Shown here piece after piece: positions 9,209-16,728 of a stretch of 64,000 nucleotides of DNA (its first letter is position 1; each line of letters begins with the position of its first letter). The notes beneath the pieces are model-generated. The model worked only from the letters and a program-made list of their open reading frames with translations, searched no databases and had not been told where the DNA came from. Location of the stretch: assembly GCF_004137345.1 (NCBI RefSeq), contig NZ_SDWV01000025.1:1-64000 (forward strand), written 5' to 3'. Origin of the DNA: Nocardioides zhouii. Lineage in GTDB: Bacteria; Actinomycetota; Actinomycetes; Propionibacteriales; Nocardioidaceae. The position numbers were made by a program, and so were the translations under genes.

Positions 9209-10213
9209 ATGCCCTTGGGTCAGCACGAACGCGCCCTGTTCGAGGAGCGTGCCGCTCCTCTCTACGAGGAGATCCTGGGCGCGGGCGGCATCAGCGCGTC
9301 AGACAAGCGCATCGCCCGGCGCGGCGAGCTCCACGAGGCCTTCGAGCTCCTGGTCGACGTCGGACTCGTCAACAAGAGCGACGACGAGACCCAGTGGCAT
9401 GCGGTCGATCCGGCCGCCGTCCAGGCGCAGGTCGTGGCACCGCTCGGCCAGCAGGGTGCGGAGCTGATCGCCGAGTCGGCCCACTGGGCCCAGGCCTTCA
9501 GCTCCCTGTCGCACGCGTGGCGCCGTTCGCCGAGTGCTGTGGGTGGGCCGTTCGCCGAGATTCGCGGCGTCACCACGATCCGCACCGTCCTCCTGTCGAT
9601 GGTCGCCGACTCCGAGGACGAGATCCTCACGGCCCAGCCGCAGGACAGGCGCGGGGTCAAGCAGCTCTCGGAGGTGACCGCGCGAGAGATCTCGCTGCTC
9701 GAGCGCGGCGTCAAGATGCGCACGCTCTACCAGCACGCCGCCCGTCGCGGCGCTGACACCCGCAAGTACGTCGCCGCGGTCACGGCCGCCGGCGCCGAGG
9801 TTCGGACCCTGGACGAGTTCTTCAACCGCCTCATCGTCATCGACCGCCGGATCGCGATCATCCCCAGCCACGAGGGTCTGAATGCGGCCATGGTGATCAG
9901 CGACCGGTCGATGGTGGGCTACCTCGTCGACATGTTCGAGCGGCACTGGGAGCGCGCCCGGCCGTTCAGCAGCAGCGAGAGCTCGCTGATGCGGGACATC
10001 GCGACCGAGCAACGCGCGATGACGATCCGGATGCTGCTCGAGGGCCGGGCCGACCCGGCCGGTGCGAAGCGCCTGGGCGTCAGCCCCCGGACGTACGCCG
10101 GCTACGTGGCCGACCTGAAGAACGAGTTCGAGGTCGAGACGCGCTTCCAGCTCGGCTACGAGATGGGCAAGCGCGGCATCTCGGGACGCGAGATGGACGA
10201 GCCGACGGCCTGA
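9209..10213 (+). CDS. LuxR-type regulator with TrmB/PLD-like sensor region
   Basis: A 334-residue transcription factor. The N-terminal third looks like a winged-helix/TrmB-like module. The middle carries a phospholipase-D-like effector region (the stretch around RLIVIDRRIAIIP). The last ~65 residues form a LuxR-type helix-turn-helix (RLGVSPRTYAGYVADL). The ATG follows GGGAGGTGAGCC. No transmembrane segment is seen, so it is cytoplasmic. Its neighbour, read towards it, is a tiny exported-peptide gene (10402-10524), which makes a peptide-responsive switch a testable idea. It also lies just downstream of pckG and could regulate that instead. Ligand and targets are unknown. Confidence 0.82.
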   Translation: MPLGQHERALFEERAAPLYEEILGAGGISASDKRIARRGELHEAFELLVDVGLVNKSDDETQWHAVDPAAVQAQVVAPLGQQGAELIAESAHWAQAFSSLSHAWRRSPSAVGGPFAEIRGVTTIRTVLLSMVADSEDEILTAQPQDRRGVKQLSEVTAREISLLERGVKMRTLYQHAARRGADTRKYVAAVTAAGAEVRTLDEFFNRLIVIDRRIAIIPSHEGLNAAMVISDRSMVGYLVDMFERHWERARPFSSSESSLMRDIATEQRAMTIRMLLEGRADPAGAKRLGVSPRTYAGYVADLKNEFEVETRFQLGYEMGKRGISGREMDEPTA

Positions 10214-10233
10214 CCACTCACGTGGTGCTCGTG

Positions 10234-10248
10234 TTGCAAAGGTGTGCA
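10234..10248. promoter_or_regulatory. Candidate operator-like motif, copy 1
   Basis: The 15-mer ttgcaaaggtgtgca recurs with one change at 10636-10650. The two copies bracket the exported-peptide gene. The role is inferred from recurrence only. Confidence 0.3.
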
Positions 10249-10255
10249 AATGAGG

Positions 10256-10288
10256 CGAGGGCAGCAGCTCGATAAGCTGCTGCCCTCG
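10256..10288. terminator. Strong hairpin between convergent regulator and peptide genes
   Basis: A perfect 14-bp stem (10256-10269 with 10275-10288) and 5-base loop lie between two converging genes. There is no clear T-run on either side, but the position fits a bidirectional terminator. Confidence 0.6.
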
Positions 10289-10401
10289 TGCCGGGACTGG
10301 CCTGTGGGGGAGGCCTTCGGACCAGAACTCGTGGGGGGTTGAGGAGTCCGTGTCCCGGCTTCTTCAGTGCGTGCCGCTGGGGCACGCACTGGATCAGTGC
10401 G

Positions 10402-10524
10402 TCAGCCCTTGACCCGCGCGCCCCAGGTGATGTCGGCGTTGGCCGGTGCGCTGGTGATCCCGACGAATCCGAGGCCAAGCGCGCCCACGAGGGCGGCGGC
10501 GGCGATGCGGCGAACTGCGGTCAT
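10402..10524 (-). CDS. Exported 40-residue micro-peptide
   Basis: A 41-codon gene, too short for routine gene calling. The ATG at 10524 is preceded on the minus strand by GAGGTGGG at 7-base spacing, an excellent ribosome binding site. The product begins MTAVRRIAAAALVGALGLG, has an Arg-Arg N-region, a hydrophobic core and an SPase I site ANA|D, leaving the predicted mature tail DITWGARVKG (10 residues). It is therefore likely secreted as a decapeptide. It converges on a LuxR/TrmB-like regulator gene across a strong hairpin and has a recurrent ttgcaaaggtg motif about 110 bases upstream. A signalling-peptide role is inference. Alternatives are a cell-wall peptide or a short leader remnant. Confidence 0.7.
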   Translation of the reverse strand: MTAVRRIAAAALVGALGLGFVGITSAPANADITWGARVKG

Positions 10525-10635
10525 AGTGGTTCCCACCTCATAGTCATGTGTCACAGGGGATGACCTGTTCATTCTCCCCCACCGTCAGCGGCAGCGTCAG
10601 GCCGATGGTGCTGCAGGTCTGTGCATTGCAGGTTC

Positions 10636-10650
10636 TTGCAAAGGTGCGCA
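10636..10650 (-). promoter_or_regulatory. Candidate operator-like motif, copy 2 (upstream of micro-peptide)
   Basis: ttgcaaaggtgcgca matches the 15-mer at 10234-10248 except for one base. It lies about 112 bases upstream of the micro-peptide start, in a TGCA-rich patch (ttgcaggttcttgcaaagg on the plus strand), where a regulator site would be expected. Confidence 0.35.
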
Positions 10651-10664
10651 CGCTGCACTGGACC

Positions 10665-10688
10665 GGCCCCCACACCCGGAAGGGGGCC
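10665..10688 (-). terminator. Terminator of tRNA-Ser(GCT)
   Basis: A 7-bp GC stem (ggccccc with gggggcc) located just past the tRNA 3' end on the minus strand. Confidence 0.55.
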
Positions 10689-10698
10689 GATCTCTTGG

Positions 10699-10789
10699 CG
10701 GAGGCGGAGGGATTTGAACCCTCGATGGGGTTTTAGCCCCAAACCCGCTTAGCAGGCGGGCGCCATAGACCGGACTAGGCGACGCCTCC
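10699..10789 (-). tRNA. tRNA-Ser (anticodon GCT)
   Basis: A 91-base class II tRNA on the minus strand. The acceptor ggaggcg/cgcctcc is perfect, the anticodon stem cccgc/gcggg encloses CTGCTAA, and a long variable arm precedes the T-arm (ggttcaaatcc). It reads AGC/AGU serine codons. CCA is not encoded. Confidence 0.95.
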
Positions 10790-10850
10790 ATGCCCGGCAG
10801 ACCGGGCGCAGAGAAGGGTACAAGGCGCGGCGCGACTGCGCCGAATCAGG

Positions 10851-11312
10851 TCAGAACTTCCGCAGCCCGCGACCGCGCTGCAGGTGCTCCTGGAGGTCGC
10901 GTACGAACTCCTCGCGGCTGGTCGCGAGCACCTCGACGGGGATCGTCGTCGTCCGGCCGTCACGCAGGCGGAGCACCACGACGGGGGCGTTCGCCACGGT
11001 GGTGGCGACGCCGTCCTCGACGTCCTGCCAGCGACCCGAGGCCACCCCGACACCGCGTACCCACTGGACCCGGTAGCCCTCGGGGGTCAGCCGTACGACC
11101 CAGCCCTTGGTGCGCCACGCCCACGCGGCGAGGGCGAGGACCACGAACGTCGCTCCGACCGGCACCAGCAGGAAGACCGTGTGGAGGTCGAGGACGGCGA
11201 GGGCGACGGTGCTGAGGAGGATGAGTACGGCGACCGCGCACAGCACGACGCCCAGCAGGCGCGCGGCGACCGCCGGAGCGAGGCGGTGGACGCTGGTGGT
11301 CTCGGTCGTCAC
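10851..11312 (-). CDS. PH-domain-like membrane protein
   Basis: A 153-residue protein with two hydrophobic helices (about residues 16-40 and 43-65), followed by a compact beta-rich region (WVVRLTPEGYRVQW, GRTTTIPVEV) resembling the PH-like domain common in small actinobacterial membrane proteins. It is probably anchored in the cytoplasmic membrane with the domain inside. It reads away from tRNA-Ser(TGA) and is not obviously in an operon. Function is unknown. Confidence 0.65.
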   Translation of the reverse strand: MTTETTSVHRLAPAVAARLLGVVLCAVAVLILLSTVALAVLDLHTVFLLVPVGATFVVLALAAWAWRTKGWVVRLTPEGYRVQWVRGVGVASGRWQDVEDGVATTVANAPVVVLRLRDGRTTTIPVEVLATSREEFVRDLQEHLQRGRGLRKF

Positions 11313-11391
11313 GTCGCGATTTCATCACGTGCGTGGCCGGCCGGACCGGTTGGGTAGAGTCCCGCGGTGTGCGGCGCCTGGCGCAGCACGA

Positions 11392-11476
11392 GGAGGGGTG
11401 CCGGAGCGGCCGATCGGAACCGCCTTGAAAGCGGTCGTAGGGAGACCTACCGCGGGTTCGAATCCCGCCCCCTCTG
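11392..11476 (+). tRNA. tRNA-Ser (anticodon TGA)
   Basis: An 85-base class II tRNA. The anticodon stem accgc/gcggt encloses CTTGAAA. It has a long variable arm and the T-arm gcgggttcgaatcccgc. The acceptor ggagggg/cccctct includes a terminal G-T pair. It reads UCN serine codons. Its 3' end is part of a long inverted repeat. Confidence 0.93.
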
Positions 11477-11509
11477 CTCAGTCTTCGCGGAGCGAAGACT
11501 GAGCAGAGG
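11471..11509. repeat. 18-bp perfect inverted repeat overlapping tRNA-Ser(TGA) 3' end
   Basis: Bases 11471-11488 pair perfectly with 11492-11509 around a 3-base loop. The left arm includes the last six bases of the tRNA. The distal part is a plausible transcription terminator. The extension into the tRNA acceptor means the full hairpin competes with the tRNA fold. Confidence 0.8.
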
Positions 11510-11563
11510 CTGCCTGAAACCTCAGCCACGAGCTCCCGTCACGCGGCGGATAGGCTCGGCGGC

Positions 11564-12436
11564 GTGACGACGAGTTGGTTCAGCAGCCCCGACGACGCGG
11601 CCACCCGCCTGCGCGCGGCCGGCTACCTCACCGACGACGCCACCGCGCTGACGGCGTACCTCGCGGGCGCGCTCGAGAAGCCGCTGCTGGTCGAGGGGCC
11701 GGCGGGGGTCGGGAAGACCGAGCTCGCCAAGGCGGTCGCGCGTGCCGCGGGCGCGGAGCTCGTACGGCTGCAGTGCTACGAGGGCCTCGACGAGGCGCGG
11801 GCGCTCTACGAGTGGAACTACAAGAAGCAGCTCCTCCGGATCCAGGCCAGCGGCGGGGAGGACTCGTGGAGCGAGACCCACGACGACATCTTCACCGAGG
11901 AGTTCCTGCTCACCCGCCCGCTGCTCAGCGCGATCCGTCGCGACGAGCCGACGGTCCTGCTCATCGACGAGGTCGACAAGACCGACGTCGAGGTCGAGGG
12001 CCTGCTGCTCGAGGTGCTGAGCGACTTCCAGGTGACCATCCCCGAGCTCGGCACGGTGAGCGCGACGCGCAGGCCATTCGTGGTGTTGACGTCCAACGCC
12101 AGCCGCGAGCTGTCGGAGGCGGTCAAGCGGCGCTGCCTGTTCCTGCACCTCGGCTACCCCGACGCCGAGCGCGAGCGGGCGATCGTCACCAGCCAGGTGC
12201 CCGGTCTCGACGACAAGGTGGCCGCCCAGCTCGTCGATGTCGTCGTCCGCCTGCGCGAGCTGGAGCTGAAGAAGGCGCCGTCCATCGCGGAGTCGATCGA
12301 CTGGGCGCGCACGCTGATCGCGCTCCAGATCGGTGACCTCGACGAGGCCACCGTCGCGCGGACCCTCGGCGTCATCCTCAAGCACGCCTCGGACCAGCGG
12401 CGCGCGATCAAGGAGCTCAAGCTGGCGGTGTCGTGA
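11564..12436 (+). CDS. MoxR-family AAA+ ATPase
   Basis: A 290-residue AAA+ ATPase acting as a chaperone for a VWA-domain partner. Walker A GPAGVGKT is at 45-52 and Walker B LLIDEVD at 132-138. The sensor-1 asparagine is in LTSNASRELS and the arginine region is KRRCLF. It starts at GTG 11564. Its end overlaps the start of the VWA protein gene by four bases (GTGA), the usual MoxR/VWA pair. Such pairs mature or insert metals into enzymes or act in stress responses; no target enzyme is adjacent here. Confidence 0.88.
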   Translation: MTTSWFSSPDDAATRLRAAGYLTDDATALTAYLAGALEKPLLVEGPAGVGKTELAKAVARAAGAELVRLQCYEGLDEARALYEWNYKKQLLRIQASGGEDSWSETHDDIFTEEFLLTRPLLSAIRRDEPTVLLIDEVDKTDVEVEGLLLEVLSDFQVTIPELGTVSATRRPFVVLTSNASRELSEAVKRRCLFLHLGYPDAERERAIVTSQVPGLDDKVAAQLVDVVVRLRELELKKAPSIAESIDWARTLIALQIGDLDEATVARTLGVILKHASDQRRAIKELKLAVS

Positions 12437-13797
12437 CCCTCCTTCACACCCACATCGGCTTCGTCGAGGCGCTGCGCTCGGCGGGCCTGTCGGTGTCGCT
12501 GGCCGAAGGGCTCGACGCGATCGGCGCGCTCGAGAAGGTGCGCTGGCACGACCGCGAGACGGTCCGGGCGGCGTACGCCGCGACGCTGGTGAAGCGCCAG
12601 CCGCAGCGGGTCACCTTCGACGCGGTCTTCGACATCTACTTCCCGCGCCTGATCGGCAGCGGGGTCGCCGGTGAGGACGCGGCGGACGACGACGGGGTGC
12701 CTGACACCGGTGCCCAGCTCGAGCGGTTCCGCGAGGCGCTGGCCGAGGCCCTCGCGTCCGGCGACCAGCAGGCGTTGCAGGACCTTGCAGTGGAGGCGGT
12801 CGCGCGGTTCGGAGCGATGCCAGGTCGCGGGCCGGGGCTCTCGAGCTGGTCGGCGTACACCTCTCTCCAACGGGTCTCGCCCGCCGAGCTGATGGACCGG
12901 CTGGTGCAGGGCATGCTGTCCGGCGGTCTCGACGCCGAGCAGGCGCAGCGCGCCGCGGGCCGGCGGATCGGGGACTTCACCCGCCTCGTCGAGGGGGACG
13001 CCCGCCGGCGCATCGCCGAGGAGAAGGGGCCCGAGCACGTCACCGACGTGACGGTGCGGCCGACCATCGACCGCCTCGACTTCACCGCCGCCCGCCGCAG
13101 TGACCTCGAGGAGATGCGCCGCGAGATCTACCCGCTCGCCCGGCGACTGGCGGCCCGGCTGACCAAGGAGCAGCACGCGCAGCGGCGTGGCCCGCTCGAC
13201 GTACGCCGCACCGTGCGGGCCTCGATCGCCACGGGCGGGGTGCCGCTGACCACGCACCACCGGCCGCGGCGCCCGCACCGCACCGACCTGGTCGTGCTGT
13301 GCGACGTCAGCGGCTCGGTGGCGAACTTCGCGCAGTTCACCCTGATGCTCGTCTTCGCCCTGCGCGAGGCGTTCAGCGGCGTACGGGCGTTCACCTTTGT
13401 CGACGACGTGGTGGAGGTCAGCGACACGTTCCGGCCGGGCACCGACGTCGTCGAGGTGATGGAGTCGCTGGCCGCGAGCATCTCGCACGCGGCCCTGTGG
13501 GGGCGCACCAACTACGGGCGGGCGCTGACCCGCTTCGCCGAGCAGCACGCCGACGCCATCGGACCGCGGTCGTCACTGCTGGTCCTCGGTGACGCGCGGT
13601 CCAACTACAGCGACCTCGCGCTGCCGGTGCTGTCCGACCTCGCCGGCCGGGCGCGTCACGCCTGGTGGCTGAACCCCGAGCACCCGCGCCACTGGGGCAC
13701 GGGCGACAGCGCGGCGGACAGCTACGGCGAGATCGTGCCGATGGGGGAGTGCCGCAACCTCGCCCAGCTGGGCGAGTTCGTGCACGAGATCGTCTGA
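12433..13797 (+). CDS. VWA-domain (CoxE-like) protein, MoxR partner
   Basis: A 454-residue cytoplasmic protein. The C-terminal half is a von Willebrand factor A/CoxE-like domain with the metal-ion-dependent adhesion motif DVSGS starting at Asp291. The N-terminal half is helical. It is translationally coupled to the MoxR ATPase (GTGA overlap, GTG start). It is expected to be the adaptor that binds the substrate remodelled by the ATPase. It converges on the hydrolase-like gene at 13804 with a 6-base gap. Confidence 0.85.
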   Translation: MTLLHTHIGFVEALRSAGLSVSLAEGLDAIGALEKVRWHDRETVRAAYAATLVKRQPQRVTFDAVFDIYFPRLIGSGVAGEDAADDDGVPDTGAQLERFREALAEALASGDQQALQDLAVEAVARFGAMPGRGPGLSSWSAYTSLQRVSPAELMDRLVQGMLSGGLDAEQAQRAAGRRIGDFTRLVEGDARRRIAEEKGPEHVTDVTVRPTIDRLDFTAARRSDLEEMRREIYPLARRLAARLTKEQHAQRRGPLDVRRTVRASIATGGVPLTTHHRPRRPHRTDLVVLCDVSGSVANFAQFTLMLVFALREAFSGVRAFTFVDDVVEVSDTFRPGTDVVEVMESLAASISHAALWGRTNYGRALTRFAEQHADAIGPRSSLLVLGDARSNYSDLALPVLSDLAGRARHAWWLNPEHPRHWGTGDSAADSYGEIVPMGECRNLAQLGEFVHEIV

Positions 13798-13803
13798 AGG
13801 CGC

Positions 13804-15120
13804 TCAGCCCGCGAGGTAGCCCAGGTCCTGCATGCGGGTGATCTCCGCGCGCAGCTCGGGGTGCTCGGCGCTGTCGGCAGCCTTGGCGCCGGTGACGTAG
13901 ATGTCCGAGCCACCGGAGCTGCCGTCGAACACCACGGTCAGCCGGTTGGTCGTCGAGGCGTTGATCAGCGAGCCGAGGAGGGCGACCGGGTCCGACCGGT
14001 CCTCCAGCGACAGCACGCGGGTGGCGTCGGGGATCCGGGGCACCTGGGCCGAGGGGGCGCCGGCCGTGACGACCTGGTCGACGACGAAGCGCTCCGAGCT
14101 GGCCGCGGCCGCGATCTCCGCCGCCACGGTGCCACCGGCGGCGGACCCGACCAGCATGACGCGGGCGTCGTCCTCGGTGACGACCTTCTCGATCGCGCGC
14201 ACGACCTGGGCGGCCGAGGTGGTCGGGTCCGCGCCGACGAGGCGCAGCCGGCCGGAGTCACCGCCGAGCGTCCCCGGGAGGTAGGCGATGTAGCGCCCGG
14301 TGCCGACGCGCTGCACGGAGATCCGGCGGTCCTCGGCGAGGAGGTTGGCCATCAGCTCCTCGAGCGAGCGGGGTGCCTGGCCCTCGGTGGAGGTGGCCTC
14401 CGCCTCGGGCACCTCGGCCTCGACGAACGATCCGGCCGAGTCCCTGAAGGCGAAGACCGCGTCGGTCGGGAACGGGTCGATGCCGATCGCCCGCAGCCCG
14501 CCGCGGGCCGCGTGGGCACCCTGGTCGGAGGCGAGGACGCCGGCGGTGAGGAGCGAGCGCATGTGGAGGCCGTCGAGCAGGCCGCCCCCGCCGGAGAGGT
14601 GCTCCATGAGGTCGGGGTTGTTCTCGGCGAGCTCGCTGAGGTAGGCCGTGACGCCGTCGCGGTCGAGCGCGTCGGTCTCGATGAGGCCGGCGCTGACGAT
14701 CGCACCGCCGAGCGCGACCTCGGGGGCGAGGTAGCCGATGGCGCGGCCGGCGATGGAGCCGAGCGTCTTGTAGGCCGCCTGCTGGAGCTCGTCGATCCAC
14801 CGGTAGGTCAGCACCGTGGCGCGTACGACGAGCGCGTCGGCGTCGAGCTCGACCGAGCGGGTCAGCAGGCCGTGCTTGCCCGTCGTGGCGCCGCGGACGT
14901 CCTCCTCGGCCAGGCCCCAGGTCGCGGGGGAGAGCTGACCGGAGTCGACGACGTCGTCGTCACCGAGGATGTCGGCACCGAGCCGGGCGCGGGTGCGCAT
15001 CTCGTTGCCCGTGGAGTCGAACAGGTCGGCGAGCGCCAGCATCTGGTCGTACTTGTCGGCGGCCACGGAGGCGGAGGAGTCGGCGCTGTCGTGGGTGCGG
15101 GGGATGTCGAGGTCGCTCAT
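13804..15120 (-). CDS. Putative ESX-associated protein with alpha/beta-hydrolase-like C-terminus
   Basis: A 438-residue protein, not recognised as a named family. It begins with a long helical, WXG-like N-terminal section (residues ~1-160) with no signal peptide. The second half looks like an alpha/beta-hydrolase fold, with GSAAGGTVAAEIA as a nucleophile-elbow-like turn (not a full GxSxG) and VTAGAPSAQVPRI as a following strand. Lone serine hydrolases with such N-termini occur as type VII secretion cargo. It is last in a leftward operon behind an EspG-like and a WXG100-like gene (70-base gap to the former). Effector status is inference. Confidence 0.6.
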   Translation of the reverse strand: MSDLDIPRTHDSADSSASVAADKYDQMLALADLFDSTGNEMRTRARLGADILGDDDVVDSGQLSPATWGLAEEDVRGATTGKHGLLTRSVELDADALVVRATVLTYRWIDELQQAAYKTLGSIAGRAIGYLAPEVALGGAIVSAGLIETDALDRDGVTAYLSELAENNPDLMEHLSGGGGLLDGLHMRSLLTAGVLASDQGAHAARGGLRAIGIDPFPTDAVFAFRDSAGSFVEAEVPEAEATSTEGQAPRSLEELMANLLAEDRRISVQRVGTGRYIAYLPGTLGGDSGRLRLVGADPTTSAAQVVRAIEKVVTEDDARVMLVGSAAGGTVAAEIAAAASSERFVVDQVVTAGAPSAQVPRIPDATRVLSLEDRSDPVALLGSLINASTTNRLTVVFDGSSGGSDIYVTGAKAADSAEHPELRAEITRMQDLGYLAG

Positions 15121-15190
15121 GTCGGGGTCCCTGCGGCGTTGTCGGACGGGGGAGCGCAGCGGAGGAGGGAGAGAACGTCGTGGGGTGGCT

Positions 15191-16144
15191 TCATCGGTGG
15201 GTGACGTCCTCTCGGGTCGAGACCTGGGCCAGCACCGGGGCGAGCTCGGTCGGCAGGTCGTCCGGCTCGACGCGGCGTACGGAGACCCGCGCGCCGTCGT
15301 CGTGGTGGGGGGTGAGGGAGTGCCAGCCGTCGTTGAGCAGGACCCACGAGACCACGCCCACCGAGGACGTCGCGCCCTCGGAGACCTCGGCGGCCAGGAT
15401 GCGCAGCCGCCCGCGGGTCTCGGAGTGGACGGCGGACAGGGCCGTGCCGGCCCCGGTCTCGCCGAGGGGTTCGCCGTCGGCGCGGACCGATCCCTCTGCC
15501 TGGGACAGGAGGACGGCCACCAGGTCGGAGCGGCCCGAGCGGATGGCCTCGCCCACTGCGTCGGCGAGGGCGTACGGCACGTCGAGGAGTGCCGGAACCT
15601 GGGAGGCGGACAGCGGCAGGTCCTCGGGCACCGCGGTGACGCGGCCCAGCTCCACGGTCCACTGGTCGACGGGGAACCACGCGATCTCGAAGACGATGCC
15701 GTCGCACGTGGACAGGCTCGCGACCGCGCCGCCGGACTGGCGGTGCCAGGCCTTCACCTGGGTGGAGCCCGCGGCGACGTCGAGGTCGAGGGCCAGCCGC
15801 GGTGTGGCGAGCAGACCGACCGCGCCGAGGAGTCCGGGATCGGCGCCCTCGTCGGTCACCAGTCCGCGTCGCCGAAGGGTGTCCTCGGGGTCGTTGAGCA
15901 TGCCGATCGCCTCGGTGTAGGCCGAGTCCTCCGTGGACCCGCGGCTCGCCCCGAGCCGTCCGGTCAGTGAGCAGGTGCCGCTGGTCGCGCCCTCCGTGGG
16001 CTGGAGGTCGAACGGCAGCGGCGCGCCGCCGGCCAGGTCGGCGACGAGGCGCAGCTCGGGCAACGTCAGCGCAAGCCGTCGGGCCGTGCCGTCGAGGAAC
16101 GTCGCCGGCGGGGCGGGAGGCGTGGTCAGGTCGATGGTCACCAT
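15191..16144 (-). CDS. EspG-like ESX chaperone candidate
   Basis: A 317-residue cytoplasmic protein. It resembles EspG proteins in overall pattern: an N-terminal LTLPELRLVADLAGG helix, alternating strands, and a late strand pair ending in VVSWVLLNDGWHSL. EspG proteins bind secreted substrates before delivery to the ESX ATPase. The start codon lies 1 base after the stop of the WXG100-like gene upstream, so the two are co-translated. This fits a chaperone-substrate pair. The assignment is by pattern and context only; the alternative is an uncharacterised actinobacterial protein. Confidence 0.5.
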   Translation of the reverse strand: MVTIDLTTPPAPPATFLDGTARRLALTLPELRLVADLAGGAPLPFDLQPTEGATSGTCSLTGRLGASRGSTEDSAYTEAIGMLNDPEDTLRRRGLVTDEGADPGLLGAVGLLATPRLALDLDVAAGSTQVKAWHRQSGGAVASLSTCDGIVFEIAWFPVDQWTVELGRVTAVPEDLPLSASQVPALLDVPYALADAVGEAIRSGRSDLVAVLLSQAEGSVRADGEPLGETGAGTALSAVHSETRGRLRILAAEVSEGATSSVGVVSWVLLNDGWHSLTPHHDDGARVSVRRVEPDDLPTELAPVLAQVSTREDVTHR

Positions 16145-16145
16145 G

Positions 16146-16568
16146 TCAGAGCCCCGGGAGGTCGACGGTCAGCCAGTCGCGGTGACCGGCGGGGGGAGGG
16201 TCGAACGCCAGCACGACGCCGTCGGCCTCGTCCGCGGTCGCTCCCGGAGCGGCCTCGCTCGTGCGCGTACGGGCGTCCTCGACGAGGGTCGTGGCCTTGC
16301 GTGAGCGGGTGTCGATGGCCTCCTTGAGGCGGTCGACCTCGACGAGGTGGCCGGCGAGCGACTCGGCCGCGGTGTCGTGCTGGGCGGCGGCGGCGCGGAG
16401 GTGGCCGGCACGCTCGCGGATGCGCTCGCGCATCGAGTCGGCGGCCTTGCCGTGCCACGGCACGGCCTCCGCCTGGGACACGAGACGGGCGGCGAGGGCC
16501 CGGATGTCGCCACCCTGCTCACGGAGCTCGGCCACGCGCTTGCGGCCGGTGGCAGTGTCGCCGTACAT
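16146..16568 (-). CDS. WXG100-like protein
   Basis: A 140-residue, mostly helical protein. A Trp-X-Gly turn (WHGKAADSMRER, near residue 38) sits between two long helices, the hallmark of WXG100/ESAT-6-type proteins, plus an extra ~40-residue tail. It is a likely substrate or scaffold of the ESX apparatus encoded at 20.8-31.3 kb. It heads the leftward operon with the EspG-like and hydrolase-like genes. Confidence 0.65.
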   Translation of the reverse strand: MYGDTATGRKRVAELREQGGDIRALAARLVSQAEAVPWHGKAADSMRERIRERAGHLRAAAAQHDTAAESLAGHLVEVDRLKEAIDTRSRKATTLVEDARTRTSEAAPGATADEADGVVLAFDPPPAGHRDWLTVDLPGL

Positions 16569-16728
16569 CGATCACACCCTTTCGTCCGTGGACGCCTACC
16601 CGCGCTGGCCGGTCTCAAACGTCGGTCGCGCCTGATTCTGGCCCCGGACGCGCTCATCGGCGCCCGGTGACCACGGATAGGATCGAGCCCCAGGCCAGCC
16701 CCGTCTCAGCCGATGGCACGAGGTGACC

